Below are positions 40,944 through 51,205 of a stretch of 64,000 nt of DNA, piece after piece. The notes below the pieces were generated by a model. The model searched no databases and was not told the DNA's origin. It worked only from the letters and a program-made list of their open reading frames with translations. The position numbers and the translations under genes are program-made. The first letter of the stretch is position 1; every line of letters starts with the position of its first letter. The DNA lies in NCBI GenBank assembly GCA_964451365.1, contig CAYVIB010000001.1, positions 186,001 to 250,000 on the forward strand, written 5' to 3'. The stretch is from CAYVIB01 sp964451365 (lineage in GTDB: Bacteria; Pseudomonadota; Gammaproteobacteria; Pseudomonadales; Cellvibrionaceae).

Positions 40944-43094
40944 ATGTTCACACATAAAATAAAATTGCTATTAATCACTACGTTCGTCGCGTTCACTGCT
41001 TTTGTGAATGCGGAGACCATGCAGGATATTAGATTCGCGGAGTTGCCTGGTGAACGTGCTGAAATACGGTTATCCTTTGATTCCGTTCCTCCGGATCCGG
41101 ATGGCTACGCAATTGAACAACCTGCCCGAATTGTCCTTGATTTCGTAGGTGTACAGAACGGCCTTCCGGAAAAGAAATACTCAATGGCTGTTGGAGAAGT
41201 GTCAAGTGCGGTGGTGCTTGCAGCCGGTGGTCGTACGCGCTTGATTATTAATCTTGAAAACCCAGTGCCTTACACTTCCCGCATAGAAGGGAATGATTAT
41301 ATTGTTGAAATCGGTTCCGAATCGGCATCGGGCTCCAGTGTTGCCCGATCTACACCGACGGCATCCGAATCGGGTTCCGATTTTGGTCAGTCTGAGTTTG
41401 TGCCGAAAACAGATTCAGCAGCTATTAGTGGTATAGATTTCCGTAGAGGAGAAGCAGGAGAGGGTAAAGTGATACTTTCTCTCACTGATCCGGGCGTTAA
41501 TGTCGATGTTGAAGAAGTCTCGGGTGGTATAGAGGTCCGGTTTCTTAACACTGAACTGCCTGAAGCGTTACGTCGGAAGCTTGATGTTCTGGATTTTGCC
41601 ACCCCCGTTTCAACTTTAACCGCTCGAAAAGAAGGAGATGGCGCGACTATTTCTGTCGCTGCGAGCGGTAGCTATGACTATCTTGCCTATCAGGCGGATA
41701 ATCAGTATGTAGTTAGTGTTAAACCGCTAACTCGCCAAGAACTGGAAGAAGAGGCTCGCAAGTTTGCCTATGTGGGTGAAAAAATGTCACTCAATTTTCA
41801 GGACATACAAGTAAGAAATATTTTACAGTTAATTGCCGATTTTACTGATTTGAACCTGGTTGCCAGTGATACGGTGACGGGCAGTATTACTTTGCGGCTG
41901 GAGAATGTACCTTGGGATCAGGCTTTGGACATCGTTCTGAAAACAAAGGGGCTTGATAAGCGTCAGGTGGGTAATGTTCTGATGGTTGCTCCGGCGGCGG
42001 AAATAGCAGAGAGGGAGCGTCAGGAAATTGAAACCCAAAAGCAACTTATGGAGTTGGCGCCGCTAAGGACTGAATACATTCGTATACGGTATGCGAATGC
42101 CCGTGAACTTTTTAATCTGTTTATGGATTCAGGCCGTGGTGAAGGTGGTGGTGCTGGAAATAATGAACGTAATGCCACTGGGAGCATTTTGTCGGAGCGA
42201 GGTCAGGCGATAGTAGATGAAAGAACCAATTCAATCATACTGACTGATACCGAGGAAAAGATAAATGAATTTAAAACCTTAATTGATCGGATAGATATTC
42301 CTGTTCAGCAAGTGATGATTGAGGCGAGAATTGTTATCGCGGACTCCAATTTTAACAGGGAATTGGGAGTCCGTATTAATGCAGCGGGAGCAAGGTTTGA
42401 AGAGGATCGTTCGTATGGTACCACAGGGAGGTTGGAAGGAGCATTTAGTGAAGAAGGGCCAGTTCAAGGTTTATTCAGTGGTACTGTGGACGAATTTGTT
42501 CTCAATGACACCACAGCAGTTAATTTGGGTGTGAACGATCCCGCTGGTGCGTTGACATTTAATGTTTTGGACCCCAATTTTTTATTGGGATTGGAGTTAT
42601 CCGCTCTGGAAGAAATGGGTTTCGCCGAAATTGTTTCCCAACCCAAAGTTATAACCGGGGATAAGCAGCAGGCTACAATCGAGTCAGGTACTGAAATACC
42701 TTATCAAGAGGAGTCCGCCAGTGGTGGAACGACAACTACATTTAAGGAAGCTGTGCTAAAGCTGGATGTAACGCCACAGATTACTCCGGATAATCGCATT
42801 ATTATGGATCTGGTTATTAATCAGGATTCCATCAGTTCAATAGACCAGGCGAGCGGAATTCCCATCCTGGATATTACTCAGTTGGAGACCCAGGTGCTTG
42901 TAGCTGATGGCGAGACCATAGTGCTAGGCGGTATATATCAAACTGAAGTGGTTACTGGAGAAAGAAAAGTGCCGTTACTTGGAGATATTCCGATCATTGG
43001 TCGATTATTCAGGAACGATGTTCGTTCCGAAGATAAGAAAGAGCTTCTTGTTTTCATCACTCCGCGAATTATGGCGTCCAACCTTGCTCAATAG
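40944..43094 (+). CDS. pilQ: Type IV pilus secretin PilQ
   Basis: A 716-residue outer-membrane secretin through which the pilus passes. It has a signal peptide (1-23), two AMIN peptidoglycan-binding domains (about 28-120 and 150-260), the N0/N1 region (about 275-460, with MSLNFQDIQVRNILQLIADFTDLNLV) and the C-terminal secretin pore (about 475-712, VSQPKVITGDKQQATIESGTEIPYQ). The gene is somewhat more A/T-rich than its neighbours. It leads into aroK after 3 bp. Confidence 0.96.
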   Translation: MFTHKIKLLLITTFVAFTAFVNAETMQDIRFAELPGERAEIRLSFDSVPPDPDGYAIEQPARIVLDFVGVQNGLPEKKYSMAVGEVSSAVVLAAGGRTRLIINLENPVPYTSRIEGNDYIVEIGSESASGSSVARSTPTASESGSDFGQSEFVPKTDSAAISGIDFRRGEAGEGKVILSLTDPGVNVDVEEVSGGIEVRFLNTELPEALRRKLDVLDFATPVSTLTARKEGDGATISVAASGSYDYLAYQADNQYVVSVKPLTRQELEEEARKFAYVGEKMSLNFQDIQVRNILQLIADFTDLNLVASDTVTGSITLRLENVPWDQALDIVLKTKGLDKRQVGNVLMVAPAAEIAERERQEIETQKQLMELAPLRTEYIRIRYANARELFNLFMDSGRGEGGGAGNNERNATGSILSERGQAIVDERTNSIILTDTEEKINEFKTLIDRIDIPVQQVMIEARIVIADSNFNRELGVRINAAGARFEEDRSYGTTGRLEGAFSEEGPVQGLFSGTVDEFVLNDTTAVNLGVNDPAGALTFNVLDPNFLLGLELSALEEMGFAEIVSQPKVITGDKQQATIESGTEIPYQEESASGGTTTTFKEAVLKLDVTPQITPDNRIIMDLVINQDSISSIDQASGIPILDITQLETQVLVADGETIVLGGIYQTEVVTGERKVPLLGDIPIIGRLFRNDVRSEDKKELLVFITPRIMASNLAQ

Positions 43095-43097
43095 CCA

Positions 43098-43601
43098 GTG
43101 AGAGAAACTATCACTCTTGTCGGCCCTATGGGGGCCGGCAAATCAACCATCGGCAGACTGCTTGCCACTCGCCTTCAATTCGATTTTTTCGATACCGACT
43201 CTGTTATAGAAGAACGCACGGGTGCCGATATTCCGTGGATTTTTGACGTGGAGGGGGAGGCGGGTTTTCGCGACCGGGAAACTGCGGTGCTAAAAGAGCT
43301 GATGGATTATTCAAAGGCAGTGATAGCAACCGGTGGGGGAATAGTTATCCGGGAGGAAAACAGGCGGGTGCTTTCCTCCTCGGGCAAAGTGATATACCTA
43401 ACCGCCGGCATCGATCAGCTTGTGGAAAGAACCTATAAAGACAAGAAAAGACCACTGCTGCAGGTTGATGATCCCAGGGCAAAAATAACTTCGCTGATTA
43501 ATGAGCGCGATCCATTGTACCGGGTCGTCGCGACGCATGTGGTGGAGACCGGTGGACGCAGCCCGAAAAATGTGGTGCAGGAGATTGTTGACTTTATTTA
43601 A
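43098..43601 (+). CDS. aroK: Shikimate kinase
   Basis: A 167-residue enzyme that phosphorylates shikimate. Walker A is GPMGAGKSTIGRLLA (about 9-23); the shikimate-binding Asp is in FFDTDSVIEERTG and the GGG motif in IATGGGIVIREENR. The start is a GTG three bases after the pilQ stop, so it is likely cotranscribed with the pilus genes, as in Pseudomonas. Confidence 0.96.
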   Translation: MRETITLVGPMGAGKSTIGRLLATRLQFDFFDTDSVIEERTGADIPWIFDVEGEAGFRDRETAVLKELMDYSKAVIATGGGIVIREENRRVLSSSGKVIYLTAGIDQLVERTYKDKKRPLLQVDDPRAKITSLINERDPLYRVVATHVVETGGRSPKNVVQEIVDFI

Positions 43602-43755
43602 TTTTGCGCCCCAACCCCGCCCTCCATATGTAGCCAAGCTTGTTTACCAAGCGATCAATGCCAGCAGACGATTTGCCGGCAGCCTGATAGAATGACGCCT
43701 TTTGACGGGCTGATCCCTGATATCCGCCTCTAATCTAACTTGAACAGCTGTTTTT

Positions 43756-44841
43756 ATGCGCATACTAAACGTAGATCTTGGTGATCGAAGTTATCCCATT
43801 TTTATCGGACGAGGTCTGTTGGAAGAAGGGAACCAGGTAAAGGACTATGTCCATGGCAGGCAGGCGATGATTGTTACGAATGATCTTATAAACAACTTGT
43901 ATGGTAAAAAGCTGGGGGCATTGCTGACGGGGGTGGAACAGGTTGATGTGGCGATTTTACCCGACGGTGAGGCGCATAAGGATCTTGCCACTGTTAATCT
44001 TATCTTCGATCAGTTGCTGACTCGTAAACACAACAGAACCACCACATTGGTAGCGCTTGGCGGTGGTGTTATCGGCGATATGACCGGGTTTGCTGCCGCA
44101 TGTTATCAGCGCGGAGTCGCCTTTATTCAGGTACCCACAACGCTGCTGGCGCAGGTGGATTCCAGCGTGGGGGGGAAAACCGGGGTTAATCACCCTCTCG
44201 GAAAGAATATGATAGGCGCATTTCATCAGCCGGCGTGTGTGATTATTGACACGACGGTGTTGCAGAGCCTGCCCGATCGCGAACTTTCCGCCGGTTTGGC
44301 CGAGGTAATTAAATATGGACTTATTGCGGACCAGGAGTTTTTTTGCTGGCTCGAGAACAATATGGATTCCCTGTTAAAAAAGGATGACGATGCGCTTGCC
44401 TACGCGATAGAGCGTTCGTGCCGGATCAAGGCGGAAATTGTGGCTCAGGACGAAAAGGAATCGGGTGTGCGAGCACTCCTGAATTTCGGTCATACTTTTG
44501 GACACGCTATTGAAGCGAGCCAGGGTTACGGCAGTTGGCTTCATGGCGAAGCCGTGGGAGCGGGTATGGTAATGGCCTGCGAAATGTCGGTCAGACTCGG
44601 CTGGCTTACCGCCGACTGGTGCGAAAGAGCAACCGCTCTGGTAAAAAGGGCGGGCCTGCCGGTTGCGCCGCCGCAATCCATGACGGCCGAGTCTTTTATG
44701 GAACATATGTCCGTGGATAAAAAAGTGCTTAACAAGGGGCTGCGGTTTATCCTTTTAAAAGATTGCGGCGCAGCGGTGGTGACCGGTGATTTCGATCAGG
44801 AGGCCCTGTACCTGACATTAACTCAGCGCGGTATAAGGTAA
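43756..44841 (+). CDS. aroB: 3-dehydroquinate synthase
   Basis: A 361-residue NAD-dependent, zinc-dependent enzyme for the second step of the shikimate pathway. It has LPDGEAHKDLATVNLIFDQLL, the Gly-rich NAD loop ALGGGVIGDMTGFAAACYQRG, QVDSSVGGKTGVNHP, and the metal His in NFGHTFGHAIE and LHGEAV. It is 154 bp after aroK. Confidence 0.97.
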   Translation: MRILNVDLGDRSYPIFIGRGLLEEGNQVKDYVHGRQAMIVTNDLINNLYGKKLGALLTGVEQVDVAILPDGEAHKDLATVNLIFDQLLTRKHNRTTTLVALGGGVIGDMTGFAAACYQRGVAFIQVPTTLLAQVDSSVGGKTGVNHPLGKNMIGAFHQPACVIIDTTVLQSLPDRELSAGLAEVIKYGLIADQEFFCWLENNMDSLLKKDDDALAYAIERSCRIKAEIVAQDEKESGVRALLNFGHTFGHAIEASQGYGSWLHGEAVGAGMVMACEMSVRLGWLTADWCERATALVKRAGLPVAPPQSMTAESFMEHMSVDKKVLNKGLRFILLKDCGAAVVTGDFDQEALYLTLTQRGIR

Positions 44842-44905
44842 GGGACACCCGTTTGAACAAAAGGATAAGCAAATAGAACCATTTTTATTTACTGAGCGAT
44901 CATTT

Positions 44906-46477
44906 ATGACCAACGATGAACATGGTCAAACCGGGATCGCCGAAGATTCCGGGCTCCCCGAAGAATCCGAAGAAATATACTCGGATTATTTTTCCACTCC
45001 CGCCCGTCAGGGCCTGCTTCAGCAACTGTTGCATCTGATTCGGTTTGGCGACGGTATTCCCGTCGTACAGGGTTCCGGTCGCAGCGGCAAAACCTCTTTG
45101 GCAAGAGAGCTTATTTCACAGCTTGCGGATGTCCCGCATCTTGCTTTGGTGGAGGTAAAAGCCGGCGCGCAGTTCTTGGATGTTCTCGTTCAGACCCTCC
45201 ATCAATATGGTTTTGGAGTCGAAGGAGGCGCGAGTGAGGTAAAGACAACCGAAGGAGAATTACTTGCGGAACTTCGCCGTTTTAACCAGGCCTTGATAAA
45301 TGACCAAAAACTGGGTGTGCTGGTTTTGGATAATACCCATAACCTGGATGACCAGTCGCTCGGAGCTGTAGTCAGCCTGTTGCAGGGAGCCGAAGCCGCT
45401 GGCCACGGGTTGCATTTGGTACTCTTTGCCCAGCCGGATCTGGTTTCCCGCATCGATGATTTGGAGTTGCTCGATATATCAGTGTACGATTTCGACGTGC
45501 CGTTAATGTCCCCGTCGGAGTTGTCGGATTTCCTGAAAAAGCACCTTGAGAGCCGCAAAAAAGCCGGAGGCAAACTGTCTGCCGAAACGATCCAGTCCAT
45601 ATGGTCTCGTTCTCGTGGCGCGCCAGGTTACTCCCTGCGGCTGATGTGGGAGACAGCGCAATCAGGCTCCGCTACCGAGCCGAAGTCTTTGCTGAAAAGC
45701 ATGCCTTTGGGGCATGCGGTAGCGTTATCGGTGTTGGCCATAGTTCTTGTGTGGGCGCTGTTGTTGCGGGATACGGATACAGAAGAGCCCGAGCGAATAG
45801 TTTCTGAAGTGGCGCTTGGTGCTGATCCGTCGGTGTCGAGCCCGGAGGTTCAGCCTGAACCCGATAGCCGACTTCAGCAGGCAAACTTCCAATCCAGTGT
45901 GCCAGAAGAAAAAGAGTCAATTAAAACGGATGTGGCGAATCCTGAGCCGGTCGAATCCGACAGTAAAACAAAACCGGAGAGTGAAATAGAAAAGGCTGCT
46001 GAGAAGATCGTAGCCGTAGTATCCGGAAATACAGACGATGAAAAACGGAATTCCGAAATCGTAGAGGAACCCGCTCGTCCGGTACAAAAAGCAGTCCCAA
46101 CCACAGCTCTTTCTCCGCCACCGGTTTCGGTTGAGGTCGTGCCGAATGTCGAGCTGCAAAAAAGTTCGTATACCGCCGACGAAAAATTTCTTCTGGATCA
46201 AAGCCCGACCAGTTACACGCTGCAAATTATGGCGGCAAGTAAAAAGGATGCGCTGGAGCGTTTTATCGGCAGTCAACCAAACAGGGATTCGCTCTTTCTT
46301 TACCGGGGACAGCGTGGAGGGAAGGCTTGGTTTATTGTTACCGCAGGCATTTATCCCAGCCGGGACGCGGCAACCACCGCCATCATGCACCTGCCGGCCG
46401 AGCAAAAAAAAGGCGGTCCCTGGCCTCGTCAACTGCGGAATATTCATGAGGATATCGCGGCAGATCGAAGCAAATAG
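44906..46477 (+). CDS. damX: DamX-like protein: AAA ATPase with SPOR domain
   Basis: A 523-residue protein with an ExeA-like AAA domain at the N-terminus (Walker A GSGRSGKTS at residues 56-64; Walker B LGVLVLDNTHNLDD), a single membrane helix (about 270-288), an acidic Pro/Glu-rich linker (about 300-420), and a C-terminal SPOR domain (about 428-505, SYTLQIMAASKKDALERFI). DamX localises to the septum. Position after aroB is standard. E. coli DamX has a degenerate ATPase part; here the P-loop looks intact. Confidence 0.88.
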   Translation: MTNDEHGQTGIAEDSGLPEESEEIYSDYFSTPARQGLLQQLLHLIRFGDGIPVVQGSGRSGKTSLARELISQLADVPHLALVEVKAGAQFLDVLVQTLHQYGFGVEGGASEVKTTEGELLAELRRFNQALINDQKLGVLVLDNTHNLDDQSLGAVVSLLQGAEAAGHGLHLVLFAQPDLVSRIDDLELLDISVYDFDVPLMSPSELSDFLKKHLESRKKAGGKLSAETIQSIWSRSRGAPGYSLRLMWETAQSGSATEPKSLLKSMPLGHAVALSVLAIVLVWALLLRDTDTEEPERIVSEVALGADPSVSSPEVQPEPDSRLQQANFQSSVPEEKESIKTDVANPEPVESDSKTKPESEIEKAAEKIVAVVSGNTDDEKRNSEIVEEPARPVQKAVPTTALSPPPVSVEVVPNVELQKSSYTADEKFLLDQSPTSYTLQIMAASKKDALERFIGSQPNRDSLFLYRGQRGGKAWFIVTAGIYPSRDAATTAIMHLPAEQKKGGPWPRQLRNIHEDIAADRSK

Positions 46478-46579
46478 TCGAAATTAGCGGTTTTTAATTG
46501 TCAATCGCCTTCGTGTAAAGGTATGCAGCTATTGCCATTCACCTGTTTCGCAGTTAACATTCTGCGCCCATTTGCACGT

Positions 46580-46604
46580 AGGCCCCTCAAAAAAGGGGCT
46601 TTTT
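46580..46604 (+). terminator. rho-independent terminator between damX and gltB
   Basis: GCCCCT (46582-46587) pairs with AGGGGC (46594-46599) around CAAAAA, followed by T5. It separates the pilus-shikimate-damX operon from gltBD. Confidence 0.85.
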
Positions 46605-46709
46605 AGTCTGCGGGATACCGGTTTTTGCCTGTGGAGCTTGTTGGGTCTGCTTCTTGCCTTGCAAGTAGATCAGGAAGTTTTTCCTATAACGTATTGTAAG
46701 TGACTGCCT

Positions 46710-49700
46710 ATGAGTACGGGTCTCTACCGTTTAGATGAATTCAAAGACAACTGTGGTTTCGGGTTGATTGCTCATTTAAAGGGCATTCCCAGCCATAGAT
46801 TGTTGCAGACGGGTATTGAATCCCTGACATGCATGACTCATCGGGGCGGTATTGCCGCTGACGGTAAAACCGGGGATGGCTGCGGGCTGTTGATACAAAA
46901 GCCTGATAGTTTTCTGCGGGCAATTGCGCAGGAAATTGGCTTTGCGCTGAACGAGCACTATGGGGTCGGTTCCCTGATGCTCAGCACTGACAGTAAAAAA
47001 GCCGAGGCGGCGAAACAGGTCGTTGCCGAGGAACTGGCCAATCAGGGGCTTGATCAAATCGCCTGGCGCGAAGTTCCCACCAACTCCGCTTGTCTCGGGC
47101 CTATCGCTCTTGAGACGCTCCCATCGATTTGTCACTTGTTTGTCAATGCAGGCGACCTGGACGATCAACAGTTCAGCGCAAAACTTTTCATCGCCCGAAG
47201 GAAAATCGAAATTCGTCTGGCCACGGATGAAGCTTTCTACATCGCCAGCCTGAGCAGCCGGGTTCTTTCCTACAAGGGCCTGATGATGCCTGTCGATCTG
47301 CCGGCATTTTATCCCGACCTGGCGGACGAGCGGCTGGAAACGGCCATCTGCGTGTTTCACCAGCGGTTTTCCACCAATACCCTGCCGCGCTGGCCCCTGG
47401 CCCAGCCGTTTCGCATGCTGGCCCACAATGGCGAAATTAACACCATTACCGGTAACCGCAACTGGTCCGTGGCGAGAACCAAAAAATTTCGCACTGAACT
47501 GCTACCCAATGTGGAAGAAATCGTTCCGCTGGTAAATCGCACCGGCTCGGACTCATCCAGTCTCGACAATATGTTGGAACTACTATTGGTGGGCGGAATG
47601 GAGCTCCACCGCGCTATTCGTATGCTGGTGCCGCCAGCCTGGCAGAATGTCGAGCAAATGGATGATGCATTGAAGGCTTTTTATGAATACAACTCCATGC
47701 ACATTGAGCCATGGGATGGTCCCGCGGGACTTGTATTGACCGATGGCCGTTATGCCGTGTGTACCCTGGATCGAAACGGGCTGCGCCCGTCCCGCTGGGT
47801 GATAACCAAGGACGATTTCATCACCGTGGCCTCGGAAATCGGTGTCTACCGCTATTCGCCGGAAGATGTTGTGGCCAAGGGGCGCCTGGGACCGGGGCAG
47901 ATACTGTCCATTGATACCCAAGCCGGAACACTCTCCCATACGAGCGACATCGACAACATGCTCAAACAGGGCAAGCCGTACCAGAAGTGGCTGAACGAGA
48001 ACGCCCTGCGCATCGAGTCGTCCCTGGCGCGTGATGGGGCGGAACACGCGCTGTCGGTGGATGAAGTCAAGGTGGCCATGAAAATGTTTCAGGCCACGTT
48101 CGAGGAGCGCGACCAGGTGATGCGTCCTTTGGCCGAAGGTGCGCAAGAGGCTGTGGGCTCGATGGGTGACGATACGCCAATGGCGGTTCTGTCGCAGAGA
48201 CTGCGCCCGCTGTACGACTACTTCCGCCAGCAATTCGCGCAGGTGACCAATCCACCGATTGACCCGCTGCGTGAAGCTATCGTCATGTCACTGGAAACCT
48301 GCATCGGGCGTGAACTTTCCGTATTCGATGAAACGGAGGCACATGCCGGTCGTGTGATACTGGCGAGCCCGGTACTGTCGCCGGTGAAATTCCGCTCGTT
48401 GATGGATCTCAATCGGCCAGGCTTTGAAGCGCAGAAATTCGACCTCAATTACGACCCCTCGAAACTGACGCTGAAAAATTCTCTTCAGTTGCTGTTGGAG
48501 GATGTCATCGCTGCGGTGAAAGGTGGTAAAACGCTGGTGGTGCTCAGCGATCTGGAGCTTCGTGAGAATTGCATCCCCATCCACGCCCTGCTGGCCACCG
48601 GCGCAGTACACCAATGCCTGACCAAAGAGGGCCTGCGTTGTGACGCCAACATTATCGTGGAAACAGGTACAGCCCGTGATCCACACCATATTGCTGCGCT
48701 TATCGGCTATGGCGCCACTGCGGTGTTTCCGTATCTGAGCTATTACATCCTGAATGACCTTATTGATTCGGGGGAACTTCTACTCGACTACAGCGATGCC
48801 TACAAAAATTACCTGAAGGGCATCGACAAAGGCATGCTCAAGATCATGTCGAAAATGGGTATCTCCACGGTGGCATCTTACCGCGGTGCACAGCTGTTTG
48901 AAGCAGTGGGTTTGGCCGAGGAAGTTATTGAAACCTGTTTTGCCAACACTCTCAGTCGCATCCAGGGCGCGGACTTTTCCGACCTCGAGGCCGACCAGAA
49001 AGCCGTGGCCAGGGATGCGTGGAAGAAGCGCAAACCCATCGCGCCCGGTGGCGTGCTTAAATACATGCACGGCCAGGAGTATCACGCGTTTAATCCGGAA
49101 GTGGTGCAAACGCTCCAGAAAGCGGTTCAAACCGGCCAGTATAGTGTCTGGCGTGACTATGCGGCGCTGGTCAATGATCGCCCCATTGCCACGTTGCGCG
49201 ACCTGTTGGGCTTCCATAAGAATGTCAAGCCGGTGCCACTGGAAGAAGTGGAACCCATTGAAAACATTGTTCGTCGCTTTGATTCAGCGGCAATGTCTCT
49301 CGGTGCGCTGAGCCCCGAAGCCCACGAAGCACTTGCCCAGGCAATGAACACTCTCGGCGGTCGGTCCAACAGTGGTGAGGGCGGCGAAGATCCCGCCCGT
49401 TTCGGCACGCTCAAAACATCCAAGATCAAACAGGTCGCCTCCGGCCGTTTCGGCGTCACACCGCATTACCTGGTAAACGCGGAAGTCTTGCAGATCAAGA
49501 TTGCCCAAGGCGCCAAGCCCGGCGAAGGCGGACAGTTGCCGGGCGGTAAGGTTAACGGCTTGATTGCCCGCCTGCGTTACTCTGTTCCGGGTGTTACATT
49601 GATTTCGCCGCCGCCGCACCACGATATTTATTCCATTGAGGACCTCGCGCAGCTGATTTTCGATCTCAAGCAGATCAACCCCGATGCGCTGGTGTCAGTC

Positions 49701-51155
49701 AAACTGGTTTCCCGCCCCGGGGTCGGCACCATTGCCGCCGGAGTGGCCAAAGCTTATGCGGATTTAATTACCATTTCCGGTTACGACGGCGGTACCGCCG
49801 CCAGCCCGCTGACCTCGATACATTACGCCGGATCACCCTGGGAACTGGGGCTGGCGGAAACTCACCAGACGTTGCAGGCGAACGATCTGCGCGGCAAGGT
49901 TCGCGTGCAAACCGATGGCGGACTCAAGACCGGCCTTGATGTGGTCAAGGCGGCTATCCTGGGTGCGGAGAGCTTCGGCTTTGGTACCGCGCCGATGGTT
50001 GCGCTTGGCTGCAAGTACCTGCGTATCTGCCACCTTAACAACTGCGCCACGGGTGTGGCGACCCAGCAGGACAAGCTGAGAAAGGATCACTACATCGGCA
50101 CTGTCGAAATGGCGATGAATTTCTTTAAATTCGTGGCCGAGGAAACCCGCGAATGGATGGCGAAACTGGGGGTTCGCAGTTTGGATGAGCTGATTGGCCG
50201 GGTTGACTTGTTTGAGCCGCGCGAAGGTGTCACGCCCAAACAGAGAAAACTCGATCTGAGCCCGATTATCCATACCGATGAATTGCTCAGAACCAAACCG
50301 CAATTCTGCCAGATGGACAGGAACCCGCCATTCGACCGCGGCTTATTGGCGGAAGAGATGGTGAAGACCGTGTTACCGGCTATCGAAGCGAAGTCTGGCG
50401 GCGAGTTTGAATTTACCGTCACCAACTGTGACCGCTCCATCGGCGCGCGCATCAGCGGTGAAATTGCCAAGCGCTACGGCAACCAGGGCATGACCGACAA
50501 GCCAATCAGGCTGAAATTGACGGGCGTGGCCGGCCAGAGTTTTGGTGTGTGGAATGCCGGCGGTCTGGAAATGTATCTCGAAGGTGACGCCAATGATTAT
50601 GTCGGTAAAGGCATGGCCGGTGGCAAACTGGTAATCCGGCCACCACGAAATTCCGCCTACGCCAGCCAGGATACCAGCATTATCGGTAATACCTGCCTCT
50701 ACGGTGCAACCGGAGGAAAGTTGTTTGCCTCCGGTCGTGCCGGCGAACGTTGCGGCGTGCGCAACTCCGGCGCTCACGTGGTAGTGGAGGGCGCGGGCGA
50801 TCACTGCTGTGAATATATGACCGGTGGTGTGGTGACTGTGTTGGGCAAAACCGGAGTCAATTTCGGCGCGGGGATGACAGGCGGCTTTGCCTACGTTCTC
50901 GACCAGGATCGAACCTTCTTCGATCGGATCAACCGAGAGCTGATTGAAATTACCCGTGTGGACACCGAGGCCTTGGAAGCTCACCGAAATCACTTGCGTG
51001 AAATCATCAAGGAATTTGTGGACGAAACGGCCAGCGAGTGGGGACGAACCATACTGGCGAATTTCCATGACTATATTGGCAAATTCTGGCTGGTCAAACC
51101 CAAGGCGGCGAATCTGGATACCCTGCTCAATAGCGTAAAGCAGCGCGGAGAGTAG
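46710..51155 (+). CDS. gltB: Glutamate synthase, large subunit
   Basis: A 1481-residue enzyme that transfers the glutamine amide to 2-oxoglutarate. Class-II amidotransferase domain (Cys15 becomes N-terminal after a 14-residue propeptide; CGFGLIAHLKG), a central domain (about 470-750), an FMN/[3Fe-4S] synthase domain (about 820-1180; PGEGGQLPGGKVNG, YDGGTAASPLTS, and CRICHLNNCATGVATQ-like Fe-S Cys) and the GXGXG beta-helix (about 1230-1450). It lies after a terminator and has its own leader. gltD follows by 50 bp. Confidence 0.97.
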   Translation: MSTGLYRLDEFKDNCGFGLIAHLKGIPSHRLLQTGIESLTCMTHRGGIAADGKTGDGCGLLIQKPDSFLRAIAQEIGFALNEHYGVGSLMLSTDSKKAEAAKQVVAEELANQGLDQIAWREVPTNSACLGPIALETLPSICHLFVNAGDLDDQQFSAKLFIARRKIEIRLATDEAFYIASLSSRVLSYKGLMMPVDLPAFYPDLADERLETAICVFHQRFSTNTLPRWPLAQPFRMLAHNGEINTITGNRNWSVARTKKFRTELLPNVEEIVPLVNRTGSDSSSLDNMLELLLVGGMELHRAIRMLVPPAWQNVEQMDDALKAFYEYNSMHIEPWDGPAGLVLTDGRYAVCTLDRNGLRPSRWVITKDDFITVASEIGVYRYSPEDVVAKGRLGPGQILSIDTQAGTLSHTSDIDNMLKQGKPYQKWLNENALRIESSLARDGAEHALSVDEVKVAMKMFQATFEERDQVMRPLAEGAQEAVGSMGDDTPMAVLSQRLRPLYDYFRQQFAQVTNPPIDPLREAIVMSLETCIGRELSVFDETEAHAGRVILASPVLSPVKFRSLMDLNRPGFEAQKFDLNYDPSKLTLKNSLQLLLEDVIAAVKGGKTLVVLSDLELRENCIPIHALLATGAVHQCLTKEGLRCDANIIVETGTARDPHHIAALIGYGATAVFPYLSYYILNDLIDSGELLLDYSDAYKNYLKGIDKGMLKIMSKMGISTVASYRGAQLFEAVGLAEEVIETCFANTLSRIQGADFSDLEADQKAVARDAWKKRKPIAPGGVLKYMHGQEYHAFNPEVVQTLQKAVQTGQYSVWRDYAALVNDRPIATLRDLLGFHKNVKPVPLEEVEPIENIVRRFDSAAMSLGALSPEAHEALAQAMNTLGGRSNSGEGGEDPARFGTLKTSKIKQVASGRFGVTPHYLVNAEVLQIKIAQGAKPGEGGQLPGGKVNGLIARLRYSVPGVTLISPPPHHDIYSIEDLAQLIFDLKQINPDALVSVKLVSRPGVGTIAAGVAKAYADLITISGYDGGTAASPLTSIHYAGSPWELGLAETHQTLQANDLRGKVRVQTDGGLKTGLDVVKAAILGAESFGFGTAPMVALGCKYLRICHLNNCATGVATQQDKLRKDHYIGTVEMAMNFFKFVAEETREWMAKLGVRSLDELIGRVDLFEPREGVTPKQRKLDLSPIIHTDELLRTKPQFCQMDRNPPFDRGLLAEEMVKTVLPAIEAKSGGEFEFTVTNCDRSIGARISGEIAKRYGNQGMTDKPIRLKLTGVAGQSFGVWNAGGLEMYLEGDANDYVGKGMAGGKLVIRPPRNSAYASQDTSIIGNTCLYGATGGKLFASGRAGERCGVRNSGAHVVVEGAGDHCCEYMTGGVVTVLGKTGVNFGAGMTGGFAYVLDQDRTFFDRINRELIEITRVDTEALEAHRNHLREIIKEFVDETASEWGRTILANFHDYIGKFWLVKPKAANLDTLLNSVKQRGE

Positions 51156-51205
51156 TTTACCGCAGGCAAGGCGTGTCCTCGTTAAACAGTTAAGGCAAAA
51201 CAAGT